A DNA stretch of 64,000 bases, taken from positions 58,208,949-58,272,948 of the forward strand of contig NC_030383.2 of assembly GCF_001625215.2 (NCBI RefSeq), written 5' to 3'. The notes under the pieces are model-generated. The model searched no databases. It saw nothing but the letters and a program-made list of their open reading frames with translations, and had not been told where the DNA came from. Shown here piece by piece: positions 11,797-24,105 of this stretch. The stretch comes from Daucus carota subsp. sativus. Taxonomy: Eukaryota > Streptophyta > Magnoliopsida > Apiales > Apiaceae. Both the position numbers and the translations under genes were made by a program. Numbering within the stretch: position 1 is the stretch's first letter; each line of letters opens with the position of its first letter.

Positions 11797-13420
11797 CTAC
11801 TTGTTGCCAGGCGGAAATATGGACTTCTGCTGGTAGCCAGGACGATTAGTGAGAGCATCTGCTACAGCATAAATATCAAGGACTTAATTACTAGACCAGG
11901 TAGCCTGGAGGATTAGTGCTGGACTTTTTAGCATATGTACTCGTTAAGACATTTCTGGAGAGTTTCCATCTTAATATGTTTAAACTCAAAGCACTCTCTC
12001 ACATTCATGTTTTTCGATCAAGTTGTCTTGCTAGTCATTAATCCCTTATTAGATTTTTTTTTTTTTTGATAATTCGTTATTGATCTTGTTATGTTGGTAA
12101 TGGTACTAGTTTGAGTTTTGTAAATGTAGGTTAGAAGATGGAAATCCAGGGCAAAAAAACTTGAAATCTCTGAATTTAATAATCAAAACATATATTTTAT
12201 ACAAAAAGAAAAAGAAAAAGAAAGAATCAATTAGTCTTGATTCAAAGGTTTAGTAGCAACAAGATAATCTGAGTTCTGGATGCTAAATTAGTAGCCACCA
12301 AAGGGTTTAATTATACCTAAACAGTTTGAAGATAATTCAGACCAACCACAGCAGTGTTTCAAGCAAGATGATTTGATGACAACTTGAGACTAGGGGGGTG
12401 TTTGTTTGCGGCTTAAAAGCCGGGTTTCTGGTTTATAAGTTAGAAACACTTAGGGAGTGTTTGTTTAGGACTTTTAAGCCCAGCTTCTGATTTATAAGTT
12501 AGAATCACTTATTTGTACCGTTTGTATAAAGAGTCAAGAACCACTTATAAAAAGCTAGGAATGCTAGCTTTTGTTTCAGGATTTCTATTTATTTCCCAAA
12601 CATTTTAATTACTTATAAGTCTTAACTTGCTTCAAACTTCTACTCTACTTTTTTATTTTAAGAAAGAAGCACTTATCTTAAGCCCACCTAGACGGCCCCT
12701 TATTTATGCCGTTTCTGTAAAAAAATCAAGAAGCACTTATAAAAAGCTAGGAATGCTAGCTTTTGTTTTAAGGTTTCTCCTTATTTCCCAAACACTTTAA
12801 TCACTTGTAAGTCTTAATTTGCTTCTAACTTCTACTTGACTTTTTTATTTTAAGCAAGAAACACTTATTTTAAGCTCACCCGGCCTTAAAACTCTGGCAA
12901 TAAACAATACTACCAACCACAATAGTGTTCGGATAAATTATCTTTTAAAGTGATTTTCTACATGTATGTAAAATTAAATTCAAAAAAGTAAATAATTTAT
13001 TTAAAAAATTAGGATTTTTAATTACATTCTGATTTATAAATTGGGAGTTGACTTAAAAAATTGTTACACAAATAAAATGAATAAACGATTTGCTCGGAAG
13101 TCGACATCCGAACAATCGTACAAAATGTCTGTTAATAGTCAAAACATCATCACATATAACAAGAACCCTGTGTATAGGATGTTGATTAAAACATTTCTTT
13201 AAGTGTTGAATGTGTATAATATTAATTTCAGTCGTACAGTTAAAAAAATTCACTAAAAAAATATAATCATTTTATTCGGCTGGCGGTTAAAAAGTGAGAA
13301 AACTGCCTGTTATATAACATGCAACTAGCATATACCTGTCGGAAATCTTGGCAAAAATCCAAATCGAAGCCCTCTTCTTCTTCGAAGATGATTTGGAAAT
13401 GAACCGATAAATAATTATTA
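11797..13420. repeat. Duplicated 3' flank of copy A1 plus promoter-like flank of A2
   Basis: About 11160-12390 is duplicated at 22630-23910, including the last exon of the F-box gene. At 12389 the two copies part: this one holds a nested MITE pair (12393-12886), while the other reads straight through. From 12940 the sequence pairs with the A1 upstream region. No additional gene is seen. Confidence 0.6.
12393..12886. mobile_element. Nested pair of Harbinger/Tourist-like MITEs
   Basis: An outer element (GGGGGTGTTTGTTTG on the left, CTCACCCGGCC on the right) is interrupted by a second copy at about 12452-12703 (GGGAGTGTTTGTTTAGG to CACCTAGACGGCCCC). Both carry the same internal AAAAAGCTAGGAATGCTAGC segment. 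The empty site is preserved in the paralogous flank near 23906. Apparent TTA-type target sites suggest PIF/Harbinger; hAT is the alternative. A third member is at 41774-42021. Confidence 0.65.
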
Positions 13421-13804
13421 CTCACTCTTTCCAATTAGCTTGTATACAGTTTCTTTTTTGAGACGTCCCTAGTATACATATCAAAAATAATAAATTTTTA
13501 TAATATAAAAATTAAACTACACCCACTAATTTCTTCCACTACATCCACTTTTCTTACTTTTCGTCACTTTACACCCACTACTTTCTTTCACTACGCCCAC
13601 TTTATAACTTAAATATTAATAGGTCCCACCACTTTACACCCACTGCACTCATTTTACACATCCCACCACTTCACCCACTTTTCTTACTTTACATCACTAA
13701 ATTACACTTTTTCTTAACCTTCTTACTTTTCATCACTAAATTACACTTTTTCTTAACCTCCGTGTCACTCCCCATACGTATACTACTTACCGGGACGGAG
13801 GGAG
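13421..13804. mobile_element. Stowaway-like MITE
   Basis: The element is bounded by TA dinucleotides. The right end is CGGGACGGAGGGAG and the left end is the diverged CTCACTCTTTCC, matching the plant Stowaway terminus CTCCCTCCGTTCC. It is missing from the equivalent place upstream of copy A1 (about 8770), so it landed after the A1/A2 duplication. Confidence 0.8.
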
Positions 13805-14173
13805 TAAGAAATATCTTTTAGAAAAAAGATTATCTCTATCTGCTGGAATTATAACTTAGAAGATGAGAACTTAGCATGCATTTTAAGATTTCGTTAAAAT
13901 ATATTTTTATAAATATAATTTATTTTTTAAAATAATTTTTTTATTCAAATTTTAACAGAAAAAGTAGAAGTAAATTAAAAAAATAAATATTCAAATTAAA
14001 ATACGTGTTAATTTTATATTTTACTTCGGAAGAAGCTGAACAGCCGAAAATTATGATGATAGGAAGTAAACGAGGACAGTGGAGTGTGGAGCTGTATAGT
14101 ACGAGGGAAGCCAAGTCCTAAAAAGAAAAACAAAGTTAGAACTTAGAACAGGGAGTATTGTTAGAGATTGCAA

Positions 14174-14181
14174 CACGTGTC
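14174..14181 (+). promoter_or_regulatory. G-box/ABRE-like CACGTGTC, leader of copy A2
   Basis: CACGTGTCACTCTC lies within the predicted untranslated leader exon or just upstream. The exon ends at AGACAG|GTACTG (14295/14296), and the leader intron runs to the acceptor at 14744. The context (GATTGCAACACGTGTCACTC) is nearly the same as in A1 and A4. Confidence 0.5.
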
Positions 14182-14745
14182 ACTCTCTACTAAGAGACGC
14201 TCATCCCAAAACACGAGTTTCTTCTGCTTCCCCACTTTAGATGACCATTGTCCATTGCAACAAAACAAGTTACTCAGTACATTGCAACAAGACAGGTACT
14301 GCATCTTACATGTATGTGAGTATGTCTGAATATTTTCTATGTCATGATTCTAAGATGCCTTTCGATTCTTGTTTTATTCAATAGTTTGTGGGTTTTTCAT
14401 GAATCTCCCAATTCTTTATGTTTAAGTATGTGCCCTCTTTTTGTTTGTTCTTGTGTGATGCTACTTAGTTATATGGGTCTTATGAAGATGAATAGATTTA
14501 TTGTAATTTATCAGGCTTTAAATTTGTGTTGGTAATCTTGTTTTTACCTGCAATAGAATTTGTAGCAAAATCTTAGGTTGTGTTCACATGGAACCGGAAG
14601 GATTAAATGAAAAATTATAAACAAATCTTAGCAAAAAATTGTGGTGTAGAAATAGAGAATCAGCAGCTTAGTTAGTAGTTACCATCACTTACAATCCTAA
14701 ATACTTGTTGTGAATTGTATCTCTTTTAATTTGGTGTCTACCAGC

Positions 14746-17111
14746 ATGGCTGATGATGCTAAAAGAAGGCGACTTGATAGTGGATCTAAAGCTGTTGATA
14801 GATTTAGCAACTTGCCGGGAAACTTAAAAGGCCTCATCCTGGAACGCTTGCCACTGTACGATGCAGCAAGAACAGCCGTCCTGTCAAAAATTTGGGGAAA
14901 TATATGGACAATGCTCCCATGGTTGGTTTTTGATCATGTATTTTTCTTGCGAATGGTTTCAGGAAAAGATGAACAAGCTCAAGTATCAAATGTTTCAAGA
15001 ACCATCAGTAATATTCTTTTACTTCACAACGGTCCTGTCTCCAAATTCCATCTTTATGTTCCTCGATCTTTTCCTCTTCAAAAGTGTTTGGATGCGGATT
15101 TGTGGATTAAACGTATATCAAATAGTGGGATTAAGATATTGGAGCTTATTAATAGAACACCATATCCCTACCCTATGCCTTCTTATATGTTTTCTTGTTT
15201 GGAGTTGACTCATTTGACACTCGATAATTGTATACTCAACCCACCCCGAAGATTTGGAGGTTTCAGCAATCTGATTGAAGTTACACTCTCACGTGTCAAA
15301 ATAACTGCTGACGTTTTGTTTGGGACTCGACTTGAAAGAATGAGATTGGACTGTTGCACTGGGATTAAACATCTGGGATGCCAATTCAACTCTCAGTACA
15401 ATCTCATTCGTAAATTGCATATCAGTACCAGTGAAGAAATTGATTGGCAATGGTTCAAAAACACTGAAAAGCTTCATTATCTTGGTCTTGTATTGGCAGG
15501 GTCTTCAAATTCTAGGAAAAACATCAATGATTTGGACAACTTACTTGGGAATATGCCTGATATCTATGGTCTTTACCTCGACAATTTTTTCCTAACGGTT
15601 AGTTAAAACCATACAAATTTCACTAATTTGTTCTTTTCCTAAAGGTCTATGATAATCATACAGAATTTACAAATATGGTTAGCGAGTAACAATATATTGG
15701 AAAGTTTATATGCCAATTGTGTCTGACAGTCTACTTTTATTGCTTGTCATGTATATATGTAGTTTCTGGAACCAGATGCTCCTCTTTCCAATCGACTTAC
15801 AACCACATTGGTGAACTTGAAAACTCTGCAACTTTCCTGTGCTGGAGGTTGTAATTGGGTTTTCATTCAGCGTGTCTTCTGCTTGATTAGAAGTTCGCCG
15901 AAGCTGAAAAATCTTCATATATGGCCGGTGAGAATTAATACTATAATCCGAACCTATCCTTTGTACTCTGAATGTGATTGTTATTCTAATAACTTTACAG
16001 CTGCTACTTCTCTATATAGAAATCAAGAAATAAGTATACATTATAAAGCCATGCATGCCTCCAAATTTGGATCTTTGTGGTCTCCTTAAAATTTTTGGTC
16101 ACTAATCAGTAAACTGTTTTTTTCCCCTTCCTTGTTTATGTCTGCTTAAATATATCTCGTGTTGCCTTATTAAATGTTACTCCCTCTCTCCCTCTCAATT
16201 GTTTACATTGGGGAAGGGGGCTCATCACGCATTTTAAGTCTCTCATTAAATGTAATTTAAGTATGGTTTGATAATTATTTTTAACTTTTTTTTTCTTCTG
16301 AATAAAAGTTTAATGTTTAAATTTTGTATACAGAACTAGGGAGTTTTCAAAAAATGTTGTGAACCTATCCTTTATATGCACCTTAAAATGTGTGTCAACT
16401 AGTTAAAAAAAAAACTATAAAGAAATGATAGGGACAAAGAGAGTATTTTTTTATCAGAATAAAGTTTTGTATTTTCTCCAAAATAATCACATTATATACA
16501 ATATAATTATAATTTATTAACATCTCAAGTATCTAGGTGTCTATTATATCTGAATATCTGCTGTACTCTTTGGTCCTTATTTGAATTTGTTTCTTGGAAC
16601 TGTTTTTTGAATAAATCATTGTCATGCTTATACAATCTTTTGTTATTTGAAAAGGTTAGGACTTGTTATTAGCATTTACTATAGATGTCCACAATATTTC
16701 TCCTAGTAGCAAAACCCTTTGTGGCTCTGATGCCTGAATATTTCTGTGTTTACCATTGTGATAAGATTGGTCACTGACTGAGATTTATGCATTTATATGT
16801 AGGAATTTGGAGTAGGCAGAGTGCATGGTACTGATTCAATGGCAGCTAGCAGGGTGGAACAGAATTTGCTATCACCAGATTTCGTCAACATGATTCTTGA
16901 CCAACTTGAGACTGTGCATCTACAGGTAGTGATTGGTTCAAGGTGTGAGCTTCATTTTATAAAGCTTTTGCTTGCATCTTCCCCTTCGCTTAGATGGATC
17001 AAAATTTCTAAATCCTTCCCAATTCATGATCTTAAAGATGAGTTTGAGATTTTACGAAAGGTGGCACGGTTCCCTAGAGCATCTGCCACTGCAGAATTAA
17101 TATGGCCTTGA
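14746..17111 (+). CDS. F-box/LRR/FBD protein, copy A2, intact, about 441 aa
   Basis: Predicted SCF ubiquitin-ligase adaptor: the F-box binds SKP1/ASK and the LRR/FBD part should choose the target. Exons are 14746-15597 (284 codons), 15763-15927 (55 codons) and 16803-17111 (102 codons plus stop); both introns are phase 0 with GT-AG borders. Exon 1 shows the F-box (DRFSNLPGNLKGLILERLPL), LRR-type segments (LTHLTLDNCILNPPRRFGGF, LGCQFNSQYNLI) and the LLGNMPDIYGL turn. Exon 2 carries TTTLVNLKTLQLS and IRSSPKLKNLHIWP. Exon 3 carries the FBD-like ELHFIKLLLASSPSLRWIKI. The architecture matches the Arabidopsis At1g13570-like group. The start is set by the leader-intron acceptor one base before the ATG. 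Intron 2 carries a Stowaway-like MITE. No frame break is seen. Confidence 0.88.
16180..16443. mobile_element. Stowaway-like MITE in intron 2 of copy A2
   Basis: TA-bounded element beginning CTCCCTCTCTCCCTC and ending GGGACAAAGAGAG. Introns of A4 and A5 read through the equivalent site without it (AAATGTTACTTTTTATC at about 46450 in A4), so insertion is specific to A2. It lies away from splice sites. Confidence 0.7.
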
Positions 17112-17629
17112 CTACTTGCAGTCAGGCGGAAATATGGACTTCTGCTGGTAGCGAGGAGGACTAGTGAGAGCATCTGCTACTGCTAAATAGTTGGACTTAA
17201 TTAGTGGACACTTGTAGCCAGGATGTTTAGTGCTGGACTTTTAAGCATATGTACTCTTTAAAACATTGCTCGAACAGTTTCCATCTTCTCAATATGTTCA
17301 AACTCCAAGCACTTTCTGATGTTCATGTTTTTCTCTCAAGTTGTCTTGTTAGTCATGATTGATCTCTAACTAAATATTTTTCTGATAATTCGTTATTGTC
17401 ATTGCTATGTTTGTAAGGGGAACCAGTTCACCTTCTGATAATTCATTACCAAAAGATTTTAAAGCTCTCGTGTAGTATAGTTCTATAAGGTATTTTTAAT
17501 TAATTTCTTTTTTAGAATAAAAGTTTAAACTTCAAACTTTTTTTCGGAATTTTTTAAAAAAATATATATATATAATGTAATATACTTTATTAGAGTCTTA
17601 AAATACGTGTCAAATAGGAGTATTTGCAA
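17112..17629. other. Convergent intergenic space between A2 and the type P remnant
   Basis: 3' flank of A2 followed by AT-rich DNA. A short stretch around 17470-17625 has the look of a decayed MITE, ending near TCAAATAGGAGTA. No gene is seen. Confidence 0.4.
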
Positions 17630-18440
17630 CAAGCTAATGAAAGAACTCCGGAAAGATTTTCACTGACCTTCAGGAAAAAGCCATCGAGGAAAAGACCATA
17701 GATAATAGGCATATTGCCAAGGAGCTTGTCTACACTAATGACTTTCTTTCTATAATTTGGCAATTTTTCCGGAAACACGAGACTAAGAATTAGAACCTTT
17801 TTGGTGCATTCAAAGTTCAAACCATTGCCAATCGATTACTTCACTGTCGTGATCATCAACCTCATGAGATTGTCGTCCAAAGACGGTGATTCAAGTGGTG
17901 TACCAAATCACATGTCAGCAGTAATCTTAACACCAGATAGTTCAACATATTTCTGATTACGGAAACCTTCAAACCTTGAGGGTGGGTTCAGTATACAGTT
18001 ACTAAGATTTAAATGAGTCAACTCCGGACAGGAAAACAAGTAGGAATCCATTCTGTAGGCAATCAGCACCTTATTACTGATCTCCAATGTCCTAATCCAA
18101 CTACCTGAGATGACTTTGATCCACAAATTCATGTATGGAAGAGGCAAATCTTGAGGAACAGGAAGATGAAACTTCAAAAACAGGGCTGGTGTGAACTAGA
18201 AGGATAATACTGATGATTGTTTGAACTTCTTATGGTTGAGCTCTGTTTCTCTATCTTGGACACTTGGTAACCAGTTGGGAGAAAAATTTCATATCAAAAA
18301 CTAATTCTAGCTGCATTGTGCACTGGCAGTCGTTCTAGTGTGAGATCTATCAAATTTCTGGGCAAATTGCTAATTCGATTAACTTTGGAAGTAATTTTTC
18401 TTAGAATCAAGATCATGTCCTAGGGATAATGTCCTATGAT
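17630..18440 (-). pseudogene. Type P F-box/LRR remnant P1
   Basis: Read on the - strand, a degraded F-box (ISNLPRNLIDL) at about 18380-18320 is followed by a large loss. An LRR stretch at 18177-17908 (LTHLNLSNCILNPP, GVKITADM) and a late exon-1 piece at 17820-17640 (VDKLLGNMPIIYGLFLDGFF) come next. Frames do not connect, and the second half of the F-box is missing. No exon 2 or 3 follows in good order. This lineage is distinct from types A and B: it has ISNLPRN and a longer spacer after the F-box. Other members are at 21880-22478, 47735-48100 and 60531-61110, all broken. Confidence 0.75.
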
Positions 18441-18935
18441 GCTACTGATATATTTAGCAAAGAACTTGTATTTTGTAAATAAGAAACTTGACTTTGAAGT
18501 TGAACAAGTACATCGATAAATGAAGATTGTCTATCTAGCAGCTACTGAACTACTATGGAGGCTTTAATGTAATTATTTCAAACTTAAGCCTGTACAAAGT
18601 GAAAAAGAACACAAGCAACATTGCATCCACCTCAAATGTCGCACATAGTCCCAACAGAGTAGAAACTAGAAAGTGGTATCACCAGTATTTGCTCATCTCA
18701 GCTCAATTTTTATGACAAATAACATATAATGAAGGTTCAATAATGATGACAATAGGTAATAAGGCAGCTTAAGCTAAAAACAAAACTGTGTCAGTTTCCA
18801 GATAGGTGCTTCTCGTTCAAACATATTGCACACGCTCAACATATTGTTTTACAAAAGTCAAACTCTACCGAGACCATATAAAAACCTAAACACAAGAATG
18901 TTCCTGTAAAAGTCTAACACTAATCCTGCTAGCAG
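18441..18935. other. Duplicated intergenic spacer
   Basis: About 18400-18620 pairs with 22440-22645 and with 48380-48690. It is the upstream flank of type P genes. No gene is seen. The remainder is the 3' flank of copy B1. Confidence 0.5.
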
Positions 18936-20812
18936 TCAGTTCCATATTATCCTTGCAATTGTCGATGCTCTAGGAAGCTGCGTTACCTCTCCTAGAATCC
19001 TCAACTCTTCTCTAGGATCACGAATCGTGTTTCTTTTAGAAATCTTCATCCATACAAGCGAAGGGGAAGATGCAAGCAAAAGCTTTATAAAGTGAAGCTC
19101 AGACCTCGAACCCACTGTTCCCTGTATATCCACAGTTTCCAGCTTATCAAGAAACAGGTCAACCAACTCTGGTGATTGCAAATACTATTCAACCGTGCTT
19201 ACTGTCAATGATCCCGTACCATCTACAAACTTTACTTCAGGTTTCTATACATATAATTTTATCAATCCAGTTAGTGCCTGTCTTATTACAAGATTATATA
19301 TGCACAATAATGCTTACAGCTTAAACATTTTCAAAAATTGACAATTTCTCTTGGCAACGACGATACCCGCTTCACTGCAAATACAACACATTGAGACGGA
19401 GATATTCTTGTAGACAAAATTTATTTTTCATGTCAATTTTTCTTTTTACAATAGAAAGGAGTAGAATTTATGCTGACATGTTGTCTAGCTACATATCAAT
19501 TAAAGAAGTCTACATATTTATATACAATTTTGGTTTTTGAGAAGTAAACACAATAATATTTAGAGTGCAATAGTGCATGCATGAATAATTTACTTTAAAA
19601 ATAAATTAATTTCTCTGTACAATTGGCAAGGAGATATTCAGAACAGATATGTCAAATGTGGAGACAGTTTCAGACGAAAACGACTACTCACCAGCCTTAT
19701 ACGAAGATTTTGCAGATTGGGCGAGCTTCTAAGCAAGCAAATAACAGACTGAGTCTGAACCAGATCATAAAATCCAACAGAAAGTTGTAGAAAGATCAAC
19801 TTATCCATTATTCTAAGCCTCTTAAAAACAGATGCACCTGGTTTCACAGACTTGAAATATATACAAACATAGATATGTCAGGAAAACAAATTAAAACAGG
19901 GTCACGTTGAGTATTCCATATGTAGTATTGTATATCAAATTAGCGAATAACCATATAGTATTTCATTGAACTTGTAAAATTTTAATTTACCTTGGGAATA
20001 CCATTAAGGAGAAGAACTTGGATTTTGGGCATCTTGCAAACTAAGCTGTCAAGATTAATCACTCTTCGAAACCAATTTCCAGACTTTAAACAAAGAGTTT
20101 CAACGTTCCTGGTGTATTTAAACCACTGCCAATCGATATCTACACAATAACTGATCGTCAACTTCCTGATATTGTTACCACAGCCAAATTGGCCTCTCAA
20201 ATACCTAAATCCAGTGCAAAATTTCATATCCAGTGTTTCGAGTTGAGCACCGAATGACATGTTAGCAGCAATTTTGACATCGAAGAGTCTAGCATTGATG
20301 AGATTACAGAAGCCTCCAAATCCAAGGGGTGGACTGAGTATACAGTTATCAAGCGTCAAATCAGTTAACTCTGAACAGGAAAACAGATAAGAAGGCATTT
20401 TGTAGGCACTAGGTGGTTTATTAAAAAGCTCCAATTTCTTAACCCCGCTGTTAGATATGTTTCTAATCCACAAATCTGTATGCAGCAGGGGCAGAGTTTT
20501 CGGAATGTAAAGATGGAACTTCCATATAGATCCACTATGAACCAACAGAATATGACTTATGGTTAATGAAACTTCAGATGCTTGTTTGTCTTTCTTAGAA
20601 ACAAGATGCTGAAAAAATACATCATCAAAAACTAGTTCAGCCTGTGATGCCCATAGAGTCCTCCAAGTTTTTGACAGTGTAGTAGTTCTTGCTGCATCGA
20701 GCAACGGCAAACGTTCTAGAATGAGGTGTAATATGTTAATGGGTAAGTTGCTAATTCTATCCAGCGCAGTGGCTTCCCAATCAGGTTGTCTTGCTTTCTT
20801 ATGTGTTGCCAT
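18936..20812 (-). pseudogene. F-box/LRR/FBD gene copy B1, one nonsense codon in the last exon
   Basis: Exons on the - strand: 20812-19991 (274 codons, from MATHKKARQPDW), 19850-19692 (53 codons) and 19244-18936 (309 bp). All are phase 0 with proper GT-AG borders. F-box: DRISNLPINILHLILERLPL. LRR: LTDLTLDNCILSPPLGFGGF. Exon 2: PGASVFKRLRIMDKLIFLQL. The last exon keeps the FBD segment ELHFIKLLLASSPSLVWMKI. Where siblings read GGA GAG or GAA GAG before TAT TTG, this copy reads GAA TAG, placing a stop at 19187-19185. The product would be about 346 residues without FBD. Everything else looks intact, so this is a recent or conditional loss. The start follows a leader-intron acceptor (TTGCAG|AAGC ATG). 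Confidence 0.83.
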
Positions 20813-21300
20813 GCTTCTGCAAATAGAAAGCCGTAATATTAACGGCAAGTTTTAAGTATTACCTATTACGTATAGAACCCTAAAATTCTCATACATGATT
20901 TTTTCACAATTGGAGAACACTGAGAATCTGATACATTAGTACTCAAGAAAACATCAATTACTTTCTAAAATTGAGCAAATGCTACAAACTAATTAATCTA
21001 TTCTTCTTAATATATGAAACCCATATAAGCAAACGATTTAACCAAGATCATGGACTCTTCAACAAAAAATAGAGCTCAAGATTCATTTGAGACTCAATCA
21101 ACATGAAGGATTTTATTTCAAACAAAAAGATAGGTGTATATATAGATAAACATACCTGAATGCATACCAGTTCTTTTGCAGAGGGCGATTCAGTGAGGCA
21201 GCGTTAAATAAGCTCTTGTATGGACTTGTTTGATGCTCGAGCTCGACTGTAAAGAGTAAAGTTGCTCCTTTGGAAATGCGAAGCGTGGACTTCAAGTCCG
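20813..21300 (-). promoter_or_regulatory. Leader exon and leader intron of copy B1
   Basis: On the - strand an untranslated exon ends at ATTCAG|GTATGT (21156/21155), and the intron runs to TTTGCAG at 20817. The leader sequence (AACGCTGCCTCACTGAATCG) is shared with copies B2 (about 40150) and B3 (about 52270), confirming a common gene structure. Confidence 0.55.
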
Positions 21301-21879
21301 GGATTCAATTCATTTTCCATTATAGACGAAAAATGTCTCCAATACATTATAAGTTGGTTTAAAATGGAAATGAGGTAGAAAGTTAATTTAAATTCATAAG
21401 TTTGTTTGAGATATTTTGCCATGATTTAATTTATAAAAAAATTGATTAAAGTTATTTATAAAACAGAAATTGTATATATAATATTTTTGTTTTTATTATT
21501 ATATTTTTAATAATTCGTAAATGATTAATAAATCAAAATTATCCGATCAGGCATTATAAACTCCCAACTTATCACTTAAATTATTAATCAAGTTAAGTCA
21601 AAAATCATAAACTTAGCAAATGAGCTTGTAGATATTACCCTATTTTTTCTCAACCTGGTCTTAATTAACATATGAAATACATATATGGAAAGACAAGTTT
21701 GGTTATGGAACATGTTACTAATAGAAAAAATTAATTTAATAATTCTTCATTTAAAATTTTTTTTAGATCCTTAATATTGGACACACTGATAAATACTTTC
21801 CATTTTAATAGTATTTATGAAAATATTTGACATGTTGTATGTTCAATATAATTTTATATTATTTTCAACATTAACTATT
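21301..21879. other. Upstream region of B1, AT-rich
   Basis: No gene or clear element ends are seen. It would hold the B1 promoter on the - strand. Confidence 0.4.
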
Positions 21880-22478
21880 ATTAAAATATTTGACCTGTTC
21901 TCTGCTCCAACCTTGAGGAAAAGTTTCTTCAACGGAGATGCATAAAATGTGAGACAGATTTGGCATGAGCTTTTTAACACAAACTGCTGTTTGCTAACAA
22001 GCTGATGAAAGAACTTTGAAAGACTTTCACTGACCTTTAGGAAAAAGCCATAGGAGAAGACCATAGACATTAGGCATATGGCCAAGGAGCCCGTTTACAC
22101 TGATGACTTTCTTGACACCAGATAGTTCAACATTTTTTAGATTCCGGAAACTTCATATGGTTGAGCTTGTTTCTCTATCTTTGTAACCAGTTGGGAGAAA
22201 AATGTCTTACAAAAAACTAATTGTGGGTGCATTACCCATACATTCCTCCAAGATTTTGACAGGATAGTAGTTCTAGCTGCATCGTGCACTGGCAGTTGTT
22301 CTAGTATGAGATCTATCAAGTTTCTGGGCAAATTGCTAATTCGATCAACTGTGTTAGCTCCACGATCATTTCGACTTCTTTTAGCCATGACTGTATCAAC
22401 TACAAGTGTACATAAGCTCTCAGATTCCATATCCATTTTGGATGTAATTTTCTTATTATCAACTGATATATTTAGCAA
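21880..22478 (-). pseudogene. Type P F-box remnant P2 with the LRR core deleted
   Basis: The N-terminal part is better preserved than in P1. It has MAKRSRNDRGANTVDRIS, then the F-box NLPRNLIDLILEQLPVHD and ILSKSWRNVWVMHPQL (22400-22200). It then jumps, at about 22120, straight to the end-of-exon-1 motif (about 22100-22030) and a decayed continuation. Some 500 bases of LRR coding sequence are gone. A product would keep the F-box only. Confidence 0.75.
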
Positions 22479-22629
22479 AGAACTTGTATTCTGTAAATAA
22501 GAAACTTGACATTTGAATAAACAATAAAGTATTCTCTTGTTAATCTCCGTAGTTGAAGATAAGTTTAGACTTTAAAGTTGAACAAGTACATCAATAAATG
22601 AAGATTGTCTATCCAGCAGCACTGAACTA

Positions 22630-23930
22630 CTATGGAGGCTTTAATGTAACTAAAATAATTATACTTTATTAACATCTCATGTTCTCATGTTGTCTTTTAT
22701 ATCTGAATATCTGTTGTACTCTTGTTCCTCATTAAATTTGTGAATTTTATATTTCTTATCTTTTATATTCCCCTGCCTTGTTACTGCCACACTTTTCGAC
22801 GAAGCATTATTATGCATATACATTCTTTTGTTGTTTGAAAAGGTGAGGACTTGCTATTAGCAGATATTTGCTATAGATGTCCAAAATACGTCTCCCAGTA
22901 ACAAAACCGTCTGAGGCTCTGATACCTGAATATTTCCGTGTTTACCAATGTCATAAGATTGGGCACCAACTGAAATGATTAAACTGTGCATTTGTATGTA
23001 GAAACACGGAGTAAACAGAATGCATGGTATTGAGCCAATGGCAGCTAGCAGGGTAGAACAGTATTTGCTATCTCCAAATTTCGTCAACACGATTCTTGAT
23101 AAACTTGAAACTGTGCATCTAAAGGAAGTGAAGGGTTCAAGGTGTGAGCTTCATTTTATAAAGCTTTTGCTTGCATCTTCCCCTTCCCTTAGATGGATCA
23201 AATCTAGAACCTACAGCATTCATGATCTTAAAGAAGAGTTGAGGATTTTACAAGAGGTGGCACGGTTCCCTAGAGCATCCGCCACTGCAGAATTAATATG
23301 GACTTGACTACTTGTTGCCAGGCGGAAGTATGGAGACTTCTGCTGGTAGCCAGGAGGATTAGCGAGAGCATCTGCTACTGCATAAATAGTATGGCTTAAT
23401 TACTCGACACTGGTAGCCTGGAGGATTAGTGCTGAACGTTTTAGCATATGTACTCGTTAAGACATTTCTGGAACAGTTTCCATCTTAATATGTTCAAACT
23501 CAAAGCACTCTCTGACATTCGTGTTTTTCAATCAAGTTGTCTTGTTAGTCATTAATCCCTTATTAGTTTTTTTTTTGGGTAATTCGTTATTGTTCTTGTT
23601 ATGTTTGTAATGTGTACTAGTGTGAGTTTTGTACATGTAGGTTATAAGATGGAAATCCAGAGCAAAAAAACATGAAATCTCTGAATTTAATAATCAAAAC
23701 ATATTTTTTCCACAAAAAAAAAAAAAGAATAAAACAATTTGTCTTGATTCAAAGGTGTAGTGGTAACAAGATAAACTGAGTTCTGGATGCATAATTAGTA
23801 GCCACCAAAGGGTTCAATTACACCAAAAAAGTTTGAAGATAGTTCAGACCAACCACAGTAGTGTTTCAAGCAAGATGATTTGATGACAACTTGAGCTTAA
23901 AACTCTGGCAATAAATAATACTACCAACTA
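22630..23930 (+). pseudogene. Detached last exon of a type A F-box gene with its flanks
   Basis: A duplicate of the intron 2-exon 3-3' flank of copy A1 (about 11160-12390) without exons 1 and 2. The exon (23002-23307) has an intact acceptor (TATGTAG) and reads through to RASATAELIWT, with one codon lost (IKSRT for IKISRT). The left breakpoint, at about 22640, joins it to the flank of remnant P2. It lacks any start and is expected to be silent. Confidence 0.8.
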
Positions 23931-23949
23931 ATAGGAGTACTTGTCAGCT

Positions 23950-24105
23950 GTCAAGCCCATATTATCTGAGCAGTGGTGGATGCTCGAGGATAACGTATCA
24001 ACTCTCCCAAAACCTCAACTCTTCTTTAGGATCAACGATGACCGGGCTTTTACAAAGTTTCATCCGTGTAAGAGAAGGCGAAGATGCAAGCAAAAGCTTT
24101 AAGGA
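23950..24105 (-). pseudogene. Short FBD-exon fragment of type P
   Basis: On the - strand this reads a damaged FBD end related to 60531-60690 (the LASSPS-type run with EELR.L after it). It has indels and no start or splice context. Confidence 0.6.

Noticed and set aside
20813..20848. N-terminal extension of the B1 frame (also before B2 and B3)
   Set aside because: The family ATG follows TTTGCAG|AAGC; the extension lies in the leader intron.
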